The translations under genes and the position numbers were made by a program. Positions 43,048 through 51,650 of a stretch of DNA of 64,000 nt are shown piece by piece. The notes below the pieces were generated by a model that saw only the letters and a list, made by a program, of their open reading frames with translations, was not told where the DNA came from and did no database searches. Numbering within the stretch: the first letter of the stretch is position 1; every line of letters begins with the position of its first letter. This stretch comes from JAAYFJ01 sp964344295 (GTDB lineage Bacteria; Bacillota; Clostridia; Tissierellales; Peptoniphilaceae): assembly GCA_964344295.1 (NCBI GenBank), contig CAYFMR010000003.1:1-64000 (forward strand), read 5' to 3'.

Positions 43048-43707
43048 ATGTTACCTGAATCACATCGCTTCGTGGCCCAAAAGCTCAGTGACGAGATCCA
43101 AAGAGCTTACGGGCCAGTGCTAAACGAAGAGCGCCTCTTGTGGTATGCTGTGGCACCGGATTTTCTTCCTAAATATAAACTGCGCCGACATTACCGCGAG
43201 TACAGCCTGTCTTATGTGGTCAAATCTATTGTGCAGCTCATCTGGTATGGGCGAGCCCATCGCATCTTGACGACCAATAAAAAGAAAGTGATTAACGAAT
43301 TTAGTAAGCGATTAGGAGTCATTTCTCACTATTTAATGGATTTTGTTACTTATCCCCATGCGAAGAGCTTAACGTATAATGGCGCCATGAGAGTGCACGT
43401 ACAATACGAAAAGCTGTTGAATCAATACATACAACATCATGAATTCGAGAATAAAATCGTCGCTTCGCCTTTGTTGCCGACATCGGGGAATCCCATTTTG
43501 CTTTATGCGACGATTTACCATCACTTAGAGCGTCTATTTGACGAGTATGATCAATGTGAAACCTCATTTGCTACCGATTTGAACTATGCGTTAGAGATTA
43601 ATCTGCGCATGGTGGATTTCTGTTTGGCTTGTAGTGAAGTACCAGTTGGCGCACCAGTCCATGCTTTGACACCGATTTGGAGCAGGCCGGCCTGGAGTAA
43701 GATTTAG
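43048..43707 (+). CDS. Zinc-dependent phospholipase C family protein
   Basis: This 219-residue protein carries the Zn_dep_PLPC pattern: WYAVAPDFLPKYKLRRHYRE near 31-50, and LGVISHYLMDFVTYPHAKS near 90-108 with His and Asp zinc ligands. It lacks a signal peptide, unlike secreted clostridial alpha toxins, so it is probably an intracellular relative of unknown substrate; it is not a toxin by any visible evidence. GAAAGAGGGTG precedes the ATG. It lies 22 bases upstream of asnA. Confidence 0.8.
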   Translation: MLPESHRFVAQKLSDEIQRAYGPVLNEERLLWYAVAPDFLPKYKLRRHYREYSLSYVVKSIVQLIWYGRAHRILTTNKKKVINEFSKRLGVISHYLMDFVTYPHAKSLTYNGAMRVHVQYEKLLNQYIQHHEFENKIVASPLLPTSGNPILLYATIYHHLERLFDEYDQCETSFATDLNYALEINLRMVDFCLACSEVPVGAPVHALTPIWSRPAWSKI

Positions 43708-43729
43708 AGAAAGTGTAGGAGAGGCCCTA

Positions 43730-44716
43730 ATGGACCATAGTTTAAACCCGCGTGAGACGCAAATTGCCATTAAAAAATTAAAAGACTTTTTTGAGACCCG
43801 CCTGGCGGATATGCTAAATCTCACCAGGGTCTCGGCACCTTTATTTGTGCAACCGAAGACGGGGCTTAATGATAACTTAAGTGGCAAGGAGGAGCCGGTG
43901 CGGTTTCACCTGACCCAATATGACAATACCGATTTGGAAATTGTGCAGTCCTTGGCTAAATGGAAGCGAGAGGCTTTGCGTCGCTACGGTTTTCGGACCT
44001 ATGAAGGGCTTTATACAGACATGGATGCCATTCGTCCCAATGAGGTGATGGATGCGATTCACTCCATTTATGTGGATCAATGGGATTGGGAGCAGATCAT
44101 TCGTAAAGAAGACCGTAACCAGGCTTATTTGCATGAAATCGTCAATTCGATTTATGAAGTGTTTCGTCACACAGAAAACTATATTGCCAGAGAGTATCCC
44201 TCTCAGTTTTCCTCGAAGTTACCATCGCAGATTACTTTTTTGACAACCCAAGAACTCTATGACCGCTATCCGGAACAAACGCCTGAGGAGCGGGAGCGCT
44301 TGGCGTCGAAAGAATATGGGGCCATCTTCATCGAACAGATTGGCGGATCACTTTCTGATGGTTCTTTACACGACACGAGAAGCCCGGACTATGATGATTG
44401 GAGCTTAAACGGAGACATTATTTTTTACAACCCGGTCTTGGAAGATGCACTAGAGCTTTCAAGCATGGGTATTCGCGTCGATGAAGATGCTTTAGATCGC
44501 CAGTTAAAATGGGCGGGGTGCGAACACCGCATGGCCCTGGATTATCATCAAAACCTGATGGCTGGCAAACTACCTTATACGGTAGGAGGCGGCATCGGGC
44601 AATCCAGAATTTGTATGTTCTTCTTAGAAAAACGACACATCGGAGAAGTACAGGCATCGGTCTGGACGGATGAGATTCATAAAGCATGTGAGGAACAAAA
44701 GATACAGCTCCTCTGA
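43730..44716 (+). CDS. asnA: Ammonia-dependent asparagine synthetase AsnA
   Basis: This 328-residue aspartate-ammonia ligase resembles class II aminoacyl-tRNA synthetases. Family segments are DNLSGKEEPVRF, VQSLAKWKREAL, EGLYTDMDAIRP, SIYVDQWDWEQII, IGGSLSDGSLHDTRSPDYDDW and GGGIGQSRICMFFLEKRHIGEVQASVW in outline. It makes Asn from Asp, ATP and NH4+, and cannot use glutamine, in contrast to AsnB. It is the only asparagine synthetase in view and supports the ammonia-only pattern. AGGAG precedes the start; the next gene follows closely. Confidence 0.96.
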   Translation: MDHSLNPRETQIAIKKLKDFFETRLADMLNLTRVSAPLFVQPKTGLNDNLSGKEEPVRFHLTQYDNTDLEIVQSLAKWKREALRRYGFRTYEGLYTDMDAIRPNEVMDAIHSIYVDQWDWEQIIRKEDRNQAYLHEIVNSIYEVFRHTENYIAREYPSQFSSKLPSQITFLTTQELYDRYPEQTPEERERLASKEYGAIFIEQIGGSLSDGSLHDTRSPDYDDWSLNGDIIFYNPVLEDALELSSMGIRVDEDALDRQLKWAGCEHRMALDYHQNLMAGKLPYTVGGGIGQSRICMFFLEKRHIGEVQASVWTDEIHKACEEQKIQLL

Positions 44717-44733
44717 TGCTAGGGAGGACGTGT

Positions 44734-45465
44734 ATGCTTTTAGAAAAGGCTCAACTTCATACAGTCAAATCTGAGTTGGAACACCGCTTTTTATTTCAGG
44801 GAGATATGCAGAGTATTCGCTTAGTGCTAAACTTCTATGAGCTGGACAATATGTGGCGGTTTCGGCCAACTTACCTTTCCATGAACGAGTTGGAAAAGGA
44901 CGTAAGGCGTTGTTTGCGCTACCGCAGGGGTAGCGATATCATTGCCGAGACACTAAGTCGCCAGATTCATGAAGACATTAATCGCTTGGAGCTTTACGTT
45001 TATTTAGAGGGCTATCAATGGGGACGAGCCAATCAAAGCGCCATCAATCAGCTGGAAATCTATGCGTTAAGCCAGTTCTCGCCCTGGGATCTATCCCAAA
45101 AAGAAGAGCTTTATCACCGCCAGGTCAATGATGAAAAGTTGGTCGAATTGCGCCAGGCACTTTTATCCAAAAGTCAGCGAGCATTGCGCAGAAGAGGTGC
45201 TTTGGGGCAGACGTTGACGAAGTTTTCCCAAGTCTTTTGCAAAGACGAGGTAAGGCGCTTAAATGATTTGACAAGTCGCCAAATGGTGATGGACATCGAC
45301 AGTAGCTCGGGCGAAATCAAAGATGAGTACGGGGATTTAACCCCGGTGGAACTTGAGCGCATTTACCGTAAATTGAATCGATTTATTTACAGAAACGCCG
45401 CCAAGGTATTTGAAGTGGCCGCTTGGAGCGCGATTAATGACGGCGTATTAGAACGATATGTGTAA
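44734..45465 (+). CDS. Uncharacterised protein downstream of asnA
   Basis: This 243-residue soluble, charged protein has no signal peptide or membrane helix and no motif I recognise. It is rich in Arg, Glu and Leu and probably mostly helical, with a basic stretch (SKSQRALRRRG) in the middle and a C-terminal segment YRKLNRFIYRNAAKVFEVAAW. ATG 44734 follows GGGAGG. It lies 17 bases after asnA and is likely co-transcribed with the PLC-like gene and asnA, so it may belong to the same process, but no function is assigned. Confidence 0.75.
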   Translation: MLLEKAQLHTVKSELEHRFLFQGDMQSIRLVLNFYELDNMWRFRPTYLSMNELEKDVRRCLRYRRGSDIIAETLSRQIHEDINRLELYVYLEGYQWGRANQSAINQLEIYALSQFSPWDLSQKEELYHRQVNDEKLVELRQALLSKSQRALRRRGALGQTLTKFSQVFCKDEVRRLNDLTSRQMVMDIDSSSGEIKDEYGDLTPVELERIYRKLNRFIYRNAAKVFEVAAWSAINDGVLERYV

Positions 45466-45516
45466 AAAGCACCTGTGATTCGCTCCGGGTGCTTGCCTCA
45501 TTCAAAGGAGGAATGT

Positions 45517-46008
45517 ATGCGTATACTGGGCATAGATCCCGGATTGGCGATTGTGGGTTATGGTGTAATTGAGCACGAGGGCAATCGTATGATCCCGGTG
45601 GATTATGGCAAGATTATCACGACTCCAAAAGAAACTTTGCCCCAGCGTTTGCAAGGGATTTTCACCTCAATGGTAGAATTAATGGAAACGTATCGACCAG
45701 ATGCCGTGGCGGTGGAGGAACTGTTCTTTGCCAAAAATGTGACCACGGGTATTCAGGTAGGGCACGCGCGAGGTGTAATTTTGCTGGCGGCTTATCAAAA
45801 GGGTTGCCCCCTGTATGAGTATACGCCGATGCAGATCAAGCAGGCTGTCACAGGCTATGGGGGAGCACAGAAAAAACAGGTGCAACAGATGATGAAAATG
45901 TTGTTGCATTTGGAAGAGATCCCTCAGCCAGATGACGTAGCAGATGCTTTGGCTGTAGCCATGACCCACGCGCAGGCAGGCGTATTTGCGAAGCAATTTC
46001 GCGTGTAG
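45517..46008 (+). CDS. ruvC: Holliday junction resolvase RuvC
   Basis: This 163-residue nuclease cuts Holliday junctions. Acidic catalytic residues are in LGIDPGLAIVGYG (Asp), VEELFF (Glu) and PDDVADALAVA (Asp pair). ATG 45517 lies five bases after AAGGAGG. A weak hairpin (GCACC ... GGGTGC, 45470-45494) precedes the gene and may attenuate read-through from the unknown gene upstream. It leads the ruvCAB operon. Confidence 0.96.
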   Translation: MRILGIDPGLAIVGYGVIEHEGNRMIPVDYGKIITTPKETLPQRLQGIFTSMVELMETYRPDAVAVEELFFAKNVTTGIQVGHARGVILLAAYQKGCPLYEYTPMQIKQAVTGYGGAQKKQVQQMMKMLLHLEEIPQPDDVADALAVAMTHAQAGVFAKQFRV

Positions 46009-46020
46009 TGAGGAGAAAAA

Positions 46021-46599
46021 ATGATTGCATTTGTCACCGGCGAAGTCGCCTATAAAGAGTTAGATCACGTCATTATCAATCGTGGGGGTATCGGTTTTCG
46101 CATCTATACGTCCCTTCACAGTCTGGAAACCATTGCTGAAGGGGAAGAAGCCGTATTCTACACCCATTTGGTAGTCAGAGAAGATGATATGAGCCTCTAC
46201 GGGTTTACGCAAAAAGAGGAAATGGAGCTATTTTTACTGCTGATTACCGTGAAGGGAATCGGTCCTAAAGTGGCCATTGGCGTACTTTCGGGCCTCAAAC
46301 CGTCGCAACTGGTGGAAGCGTTGGTCAATCAGGATGTGACCATGTTGACCAAGGCACCAGGCATTGGTAAAAAGACTGCCGAACGAATGATTCTGGAATT
46401 AAAGGATAAAGTTGATGTCATGGGCAATCTAGCGCCTGCCGTCGAGCAAGCGGTAGGGATTTCAGATGAAGAGGTCATCGAGGCTTTGACTGGTTTGGGT
46501 TATCACCGCTCAGAGGTGATGGCCGTGTTGCCGTCGATTGATGCGTCCTTGGCGGTGGAAGACAAGATTAAACAAGGTTTAAAGTTGTTGTTGAAATAA
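46021..46599 (+). CDS. ruvA: Holliday junction branch migration protein RuvA
   Basis: This 192-residue protein binds four-way junctions. It has the N-terminal OB fold (1-65), two helix-hairpin-helix units (TVKGIGPKVAIGVLSG; APGIGKKTAERMILELK) and the C-terminal domain III that contacts RuvB (EVIEALTGLGY). GAGGAG precedes the ATG, 12 bases after ruvC. Confidence 0.96.
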   Translation: MIAFVTGEVAYKELDHVIINRGGIGFRIYTSLHSLETIAEGEEAVFYTHLVVREDDMSLYGFTQKEEMELFLLLITVKGIGPKVAIGVLSGLKPSQLVEALVNQDVTMLTKAPGIGKKTAERMILELKDKVDVMGNLAPAVEQAVGISDEEVIEALTGLGYHRSEVMAVLPSIDASLAVEDKIKQGLKLLLK

Positions 46600-46611
46600 G
46601 GAGGTGACGAG

Positions 46612-47640
46612 GTGCAAGATGGAGAAAGTCGCATTGTCAGCAATATGAAGCGTACAGAAGATGTACCAGGGGAATTGTCCTTGCGTCCGAAGTGGCTTAA
46701 CGAGTACATTGGCCAAGACAAGGCCAAGGAGCAATTGAAAATTTTCATCGATGCCGCTCGCCATCGTCAAGATGCCTTAGATCATTGTTTACTCTATGGA
46801 CCACCGGGCCTAGGAAAAACGACATTGGCCAACATCATTGCCAATGAGATGGGGGTCAATATCCGGGTCACTTCGGGCCCGGCCATTGAAAGGCCGGGAG
46901 ATTTGGCGAGTATTCTGACAAATTTAGGTCAAGATGACGTATTATTTATTGACGAGATTCATCGCATGAACCGGACGGTAGAAGAGGTGCTTTATCCGGC
47001 TATGGAAGACTTTGGGTTGGATATCATCATTGGTAAAGGACCGATGGCTCGCTCCGTGCGCTTGGACTTAAACCGCTTCACGCTCATCGGAGCTACCACT
47101 CGAGCCGGGCTGCTGACCTCGCCTTTACGAGACCGTTTTGGTGTTTTATTGAACTTGGAACTGTATGATGTGGAGAGTTTGACCACCATTGTTCGCCGCT
47201 CAGCCCAGGTCTTTGGCATTGGCATTGACGAGGCCGGAGCGCAGGAAATAGCTGGCCGGTCCCGAGGGACTCCGCGGATTGCCAACCGCCTGTTGCGTCG
47301 CGTACGGGATTATGCTCAGGTGATCCATGGCGGAGACATTACGGTGGAGGTAGCCAGAGAAGCATTGGAACTCTTTGAAATTGACGAGTTGGGCTTGGAC
47401 CAAGTGGACCGTAAAATTTTACACACGCTGATTGGCAACTTCCGTGGTCAACCGGTGGGGCTAGATACTCTAGCCGTAGCTACCGGGGAAGAACGTGGAA
47501 CCTTAGAAGACGTGTATGAGCCGTATCTGATTCAAATCGGATTCATTCAGAGAACGCCCCGTGGACGCATGGCCACCCCGAAGGCATATGTTCACTTGGG
47601 CATCCCCTATCCAGAAAGCAGACAGGAGAAAATGATATGA
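46612..47640 (+). CDS. ruvB: Holliday junction helicase motor RuvB
   Basis: This 342-residue AAA+ ATPase drives branch migration. It shows Walker A GPPGLGKTTLAN, Walker B LFIDEIHRM, sensor 1 IGATTRAGLLTSPLRDRFG with the arginine finger, and a C-terminal winged helix (RTPRGRMATPKAY). The start is GTG 46612 with AAGGAGG six bases upstream. It overlaps the spoIID-like gene by four bases. Confidence 0.96.
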   Translation: MQDGESRIVSNMKRTEDVPGELSLRPKWLNEYIGQDKAKEQLKIFIDAARHRQDALDHCLLYGPPGLGKTTLANIIANEMGVNIRVTSGPAIERPGDLASILTNLGQDDVLFIDEIHRMNRTVEEVLYPAMEDFGLDIIIGKGPMARSVRLDLNRFTLIGATTRAGLLTSPLRDRFGVLLNLELYDVESLTTIVRRSAQVFGIGIDEAGAQEIAGRSRGTPRIANRLLRRVRDYAQVIHGGDITVEVAREALELFEIDELGLDQVDRKILHTLIGNFRGQPVGLDTLAVATGEERGTLEDVYEPYLIQIGFIQRTPRGRMATPKAYVHLGIPYPESRQEKMI

Positions 47641-48962
47641 AGAAATTATGGTTATGGAGCTTCGCATTGCTGTTAATGGTAGCTATGTTGCCGTCGATGG
47701 TAGCCCATGCAGCAGTAGATAACGGGTATTTAAGTGTCCGTATAGGCAAGGTCAACCCTGTTGGTGCAACGGTGACCATCAAGGGCAATGGTGCCTTAGT
47801 GGTCAAAGACTTGGAGACCGACCAAGTGGTACACCAATTCGGTTCTGACACGGTGGTGGCACAAGTGCAAAATGGCACTATTGATGTGAGTGGCTACACT
47901 TGGCAAGAAGTGGCTAGAGAAGAAGTGGTTTCTGGAGGGACAATAGCCCCAGCAGCCCCTCTCCCGGTTAAACAGGAAAGACAGTATCCAGAAGCCATCA
48001 TCGAGCGATTGATTCCGGAAGGAAAAGCAAACATAGCTGCAGCCCCAGTGCCAACCAGTCAGGGACAAGGTCCCGTCATCAAAGGCATCAGTCAACGCTA
48101 CGTGATCACCTCCATAGTTAATGACCCCACGTTCACCATTAGTTCGACGACCTATCGAGGCGGGTTATACTTGATTAATCGTGATGGCAAATTGCTGACA
48201 GTGAATCGTGTTTTGCTAGAAGAATATTTGCGAGGCGTAGTACCGAAAGAAATCGGCCCTTCCTCTCCCCATGAAGCTTTGAAGGCGCAAGCGATTTGTG
48301 CCCGTTCGTTTGCTTTGAGCAACATTGACAAATATCGTTCCAAGGGTTACCAACTGGATGATTCCCCCAACAGCCAAGTGTACTATGGCAAAACAGGAGA
48401 AGCGGCCAGCTCGGATAAGGCCATTGCAGAAACGCGAGGGATCATCGGGACCTACGAAGGCAAACCGGCCAGCTTGATCTTCGGCGCGTCCTCAGGAGGC
48501 TTAACCGAATCGGCGGAACAGGTTTGGGGTGGCGCGGTGCCCTATTTAACCGTAGTGGATGACCCCTACTCCAAAGACGCTCCCTATGCCGACTGGGAAT
48601 TTCGCATCGGGCTGGACAAGTTGACGGAAACCTTTGCCAACACGGAATACAATGTGGGCCAAATCACCGACGTGGTGGTAGAAGAAACTTCTCCGCAACA
48701 CACAGTGAAAAAACTGACCTTAGTGGGCGCTAATGGATCTAAAACGATTTCCGGAGACAGATTCCGCTACCGTCTGGATTCGTTCAAGATCATGAGTACC
48801 TGGTTTACCACGGCTATCGAAGGCGATGAACTGGTCGTAGCCGGCCATGGGTTCGGCCATCGCGTGGGCATGAGTCAACACGGGGCCATTACCATGGCAA
48901 AACAGGGTAAGGGTGCTCGAGACATCTTGGCTCACTATTATCCGGGAGTTGTGATCAATTAG
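47637..48962 (+). CDS. SpoIID/LytB domain protein
   Basis: This 441-residue secreted protein has a signal peptide (to about AHA at 25), a variable N-terminal part and a SpoIID domain (about 170-440) with YRGGLYLINR, VLLEEYLRGVVPKEIG (catalytic-type Glu), ALKAQAICARSFAL and HGFGHRVGMSQHGA. SpoIID is a lytic transglycosylase in engulfment; LytB-type relatives occur in non-sporulating species, so this alone does not show sporulation. It sits between ruvB and queA with overlaps or no spacing, as in many Clostridia. Confidence 0.92.
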   Translation: MKKLWLWSFALLLMVAMLPSMVAHAAVDNGYLSVRIGKVNPVGATVTIKGNGALVVKDLETDQVVHQFGSDTVVAQVQNGTIDVSGYTWQEVAREEVVSGGTIAPAAPLPVKQERQYPEAIIERLIPEGKANIAAAPVPTSQGQGPVIKGISQRYVITSIVNDPTFTISSTTYRGGLYLINRDGKLLTVNRVLLEEYLRGVVPKEIGPSSPHEALKAQAICARSFALSNIDKYRSKGYQLDDSPNSQVYYGKTGEAASSDKAIAETRGIIGTYEGKPASLIFGASSGGLTESAEQVWGGAVPYLTVVDDPYSKDAPYADWEFRIGLDKLTETFANTEYNVGQITDVVVEETSPQHTVKKLTLVGANGSKTISGDRFRYRLDSFKIMSTWFTTAIEGDELVVAGHGFGHRVGMSQHGAITMAKQGKGARDILAHYYPGVVIN

Positions 48963-49985
48963 ATGCAAACCTCAGATTTTTATTATGATTTACCGCAGGA
49001 ACTCATTGCCCAAACCCCATTGAAAAACCGCAGTGATGCCCGCATGATGGTCCTAAATAAGCTCACCGGTCAATGGGAGCACAGCCAGTTTAAGCGTTTG
49101 CCGGAATATCTAAACGCCGGTGATCTTTTGATATTTAACGACACGAAAGTGTCTCCGGTGCGCATTTATGGGCACCGCCCGGAAAAAGAGGAGCACATCG
49201 AGGTGCTACTCTTGGAGGAAAAGGCGCCTAAGACTTGGGTGTCGCTCACCAGACCGGGACGGAAACTGCCCGTAGGCCAGAAGATTATCTTCTCTCCGGA
49301 ATTAAGAGGCACAGTCTTAGACATATTGCCAGAAGGCGAGCGTGTCATCGAACTTGCCTATGATGGTATCTTTTATGAAATTTTAGATGCTATCGGTGAG
49401 ATGCCCCTGCCTCCCTATATTCATACGAGGTTGGAAGATAAAGAACGCTACCAGACCATTTATGCCAAGTATCGAGGTTCGGCAGCGGCGCCGACGGCAG
49501 GTTTACACTTTACACAAGAGGTGCTGGACGCCGTGAAGGCCAAAGGGGTTCAATGTGGTTTTGTCACCCTACACATCGGCCTAGGCACCTTTCGACCGGT
49601 GAAAGTGGATCGAGTGGAAGATCATCCCATGCATGCGGAGCGCTACCGCCTGACAGAAGAAACCGCCGCTCTCATTCGGGAAACTAAGGAAAGAGGAGGC
49701 CGCGTCATTGCTGTGGGCACCACTTCAGCACGCACCCTGGAAAGCGTGATGAAGAAAAATGGTGCCATGATGGCGGACAGGGGAGTGACGGATATCTTTA
49801 TCTACCCAGGCTATACCTTCCAATGCATTGATGGCATACTCACCAACTTCCACTTGCCGGAATCCACCCTCATCATGATGATTGCAGCGATGGTCGGCCG
49901 TGAAACCATCCTGGCCGCCTATGAAGAAGCAGTAAGAGAGAGCTATCGCTTTTTTAGCTTAGGCGATTGCATGTTAATTCGATAG
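48963..49985 (+). CDS. queA: S-adenosylmethionine:tRNA ribosyltransferase-isomerase QueA
   Basis: This 340-residue enzyme converts preQ1-tRNA to epoxyqueuosine-tRNA. Family marks are the N-terminal DFYYDLPQELIAQTP, RSDARMMVL, DLLIFNDTKVSPVRIYG, GSAAAPTAGLHFT, HIGLGTFRPVKV and TNFHLPESTLIMM. The ATG directly follows the spoIID-like stop with no spacer. It is followed by tgt, the partner in queuosine insertion. Confidence 0.96.
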   Translation: MQTSDFYYDLPQELIAQTPLKNRSDARMMVLNKLTGQWEHSQFKRLPEYLNAGDLLIFNDTKVSPVRIYGHRPEKEEHIEVLLLEEKAPKTWVSLTRPGRKLPVGQKIIFSPELRGTVLDILPEGERVIELAYDGIFYEILDAIGEMPLPPYIHTRLEDKERYQTIYAKYRGSAAAPTAGLHFTQEVLDAVKAKGVQCGFVTLHIGLGTFRPVKVDRVEDHPMHAERYRLTEETAALIRETKERGGRVIAVGTTSARTLESVMKKNGAMMADRGVTDIFIYPGYTFQCIDGILTNFHLPESTLIMMIAAMVGRETILAAYEEAVRESYRFFSLGDCMLIR

Positions 49986-49993
49986 GAGTTGTT

Positions 49994-51112
49994 ATGAGCT
50001 TTTCATATACGTTACACCACGAGTCGACGGATTGTGGTGCTCGATTGGGAACGATTCACACCCCCCACGGGGACATTGAAACACCGGTGTTTATGCCTGT
50101 AGGCACCAAGGCCACCGTGAAGACCATGACCCCGGAAGAATTGGAGGACTTAGGGGCTCAGATAATCTTATCCAATACCTACCACCTTCATTTGCGACCA
50201 GGTAGTGAGTTGGTCAGTGAAGCTGGGGGGTTGCATGCCTTTATGCACTGGGATAAGCCAATTCTGACAGATAGCGGTGGCTTTCAGGTCTTTTCGCTGG
50301 GAGCGCTACGCAAAATCACCGAAGAAGGCGTCACATTTCGTGATCACATTGAAGGCAGCAAAATGCACTTGACTCCGGAAAAGTCCATGCGCATTCAAGA
50401 AAATTTAGGGGCTGATATCATAATGTGTTTTGACGAGTGTGCGCCTTATCCCGCGAGCTATGACTACATTCGTCAGTCCATGGAGCGAACCACGCGGTGG
50501 GCCAAACGCTGTAAAGAGGCACATACTCGCGAAGACCAGGCACTTTTTGGTATCGTGCAGGGAGGCATGTATCGCGACTTGCGTGAGCAATCAGCCAGGG
50601 ATCTGGTTGAACTAGACTTTCCCGGTTACGCCATTGGGGGTCTCAGCGTAGGAGAACCCTTAGAATTGATGAACGAAGTCTTAGATTACACTGTACCTTT
50701 GTTGCCGCAGAACAAACCTCGCTATCTTATGGGCGTGGGTTCACCGAACTATTTATTCGAAGCGGTAATCCGTGGCATTGATATGGCGGATTGTGTGTGG
50801 CCCACAAGAATCGGGCGAAATGGTACTGTGATGACGAGTCAAGGACGCGTGGTGATTAAAAACGCCAAGTACAAAAGAGACTTTGGACCACTGGATCCTC
50901 ATTGTGATTGTCCGGTGTGTCAAAATTATTCCCGGGCCTATATTCGTCATTTATTTAATGTCGATGAGATTTTAGGATTGCGGTTGGCAACGATTCATAA
51001 TCTGTATTTTCTCATCACTTTAATGGAAGATATGAGGAAAGCCATCAAAGACAATGTGATTTTAGAATTAAAAGATGACTTTTACGCTCGTTACGGTTAT
51101 AATAGAGATTGA
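49994..51112 (+). CDS. tgt: tRNA-guanine transglycosylase Tgt
   Basis: This 372-residue enzyme exchanges G34 for preQ1. LTDSGGFQVFSL holds an active-site Asp, GIDMADCVWPTRIGRNG holds the nucleophile Asp region, and the zinc site is CDCPVC with a later His. ATG 49994 follows AGGAG. It is eight bases downstream of queA. Confidence 0.96.
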   Translation: MSFSYTLHHESTDCGARLGTIHTPHGDIETPVFMPVGTKATVKTMTPEELEDLGAQIILSNTYHLHLRPGSELVSEAGGLHAFMHWDKPILTDSGGFQVFSLGALRKITEEGVTFRDHIEGSKMHLTPEKSMRIQENLGADIIMCFDECAPYPASYDYIRQSMERTTRWAKRCKEAHTREDQALFGIVQGGMYRDLREQSARDLVELDFPGYAIGGLSVGEPLELMNEVLDYTVPLLPQNKPRYLMGVGSPNYLFEAVIRGIDMADCVWPTRIGRNGTVMTSQGRVVIKNAKYKRDFGPLDPHCDCPVCQNYSRAYIRHLFNVDEILGLRLATIHNLYFLITLMEDMRKAIKDNVILELKDDFYARYGYNRD

Positions 51113-51155
51113 TAGTAAAGCGCTTCGACGCTAAAGAAGAAAGTGAGGGAAGTTG

Positions 51156-51428
51156 ATGAATCCAGATGCTTTAAAAAGCATGATACCATTAGTGGTTTTG
51201 CTTTTATTCTTCTACTTTGCGATGTATCGTCCTCAAAAGAAAAAAGAAACGCGTATCAAAGACATGAGAGACGGCTTAACAGTGGGCGATAGCATTATCA
51301 CCATTGGTGGCATTATAGGAAAGATCATCGTGGTAAAAGAAGATATGATCACCATTGAAACCGGCGTGACCAAAACGAGAATGGACTTGATGAAATGGGC
51401 CGTAGGTAGTGTGGTTGGTGAAGAATAA
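51156..51428 (+). CDS. yajC: Preprotein translocase subunit YajC
   Basis: This 90-residue protein has one N-terminal membrane helix (MIPLVVLLLFFYFAMYRPQKK) and the conserved cytoplasmic part (LTVGDSIITIGGIIGKI, ITIETG). It associates with SecDF-SecYEG. In many Clostridia secD and secF follow the SCIFF genes; here they are absent from the window. I start at ATG 51156 (GTGAGGG upstream); TTG 51153 directly before it is possible. Confidence 0.92.
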   Translation: MNPDALKSMIPLVVLLLFFYFAMYRPQKKKETRIKDMRDGLTVGDSIITIGGIIGKIIVVKEDMITIETGVTKTRMDLMKWAVGSVVGEE

Positions 51429-51461
51429 GAGAAACCCCATAAGCAATTAAGGAGGAGTACC

Positions 51462-51608
51462 ATGAAATTGGTTCGTACACTTACCGGCAAGAGCTTAAAG
51501 GAAACCATGGCCAAAGGTGGTTGTGGAGAATGCCAAACTTCTTGTCAATCAGCATGCAAAACATCATGCACTGTCGGCAATCAAAAGTGTGAAAATAAGG
51601 AACAATAA
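51462..51608 (+). CDS. scfA: SCIFF precursor peptide (six-cysteine peptide)
   Basis: This 48-residue peptide has six Cys in a compact C-terminal part at positions 21, 24, 28, 32, 36 and 43, after the leader-like MKLVRTLTGKSLKETMAKGG. It is the clostridial SCIFF ranthipeptide precursor; the adjacent radical-SAM maturase forms a Cys-Thr thioether. The biological role of the product is not known for most species. AAGGAGG lies a few bases before the ATG. It lies between yajC and scfB, the family's standard place. Confidence 0.95.
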   Translation: MKLVRTLTGKSLKETMAKGGCGECQTSCQSACKTSCTVGNQKCENKEQ

Positions 51609-51637
51609 GAAGTGGTTAATCCACTTCTTTTTTCTTT
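51607..51637 (+). terminator. Terminator-like hairpin between scfA and scfB
   Basis: A 9-bp stem (51607-51615 with 51621-51629; core AGAAGTGG / CCACTTCT) with loop TTAAT overlaps the scfA stop codon and is followed by TTTTCTTTC. Partial termination here would make the peptide mRNA more abundant than the maturase mRNA. Confidence 0.75.
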
Positions 51638-51650
51638 CAGAAAGGTGACT

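Noticed and set aside
43048..43707. Secreted phospholipase C toxin
   Set aside because: The protein lacks a signal peptide and the C-terminal lipid-binding domain of clostridial alpha toxins; only the family fold is supported.
47637..48962. Proof of sporulation from the SpoIID-like protein
   Set aside because: SpoIID/LytB domains and this gene position also occur in non-sporulating Bacillota, and no other sporulation-specific gene is present.
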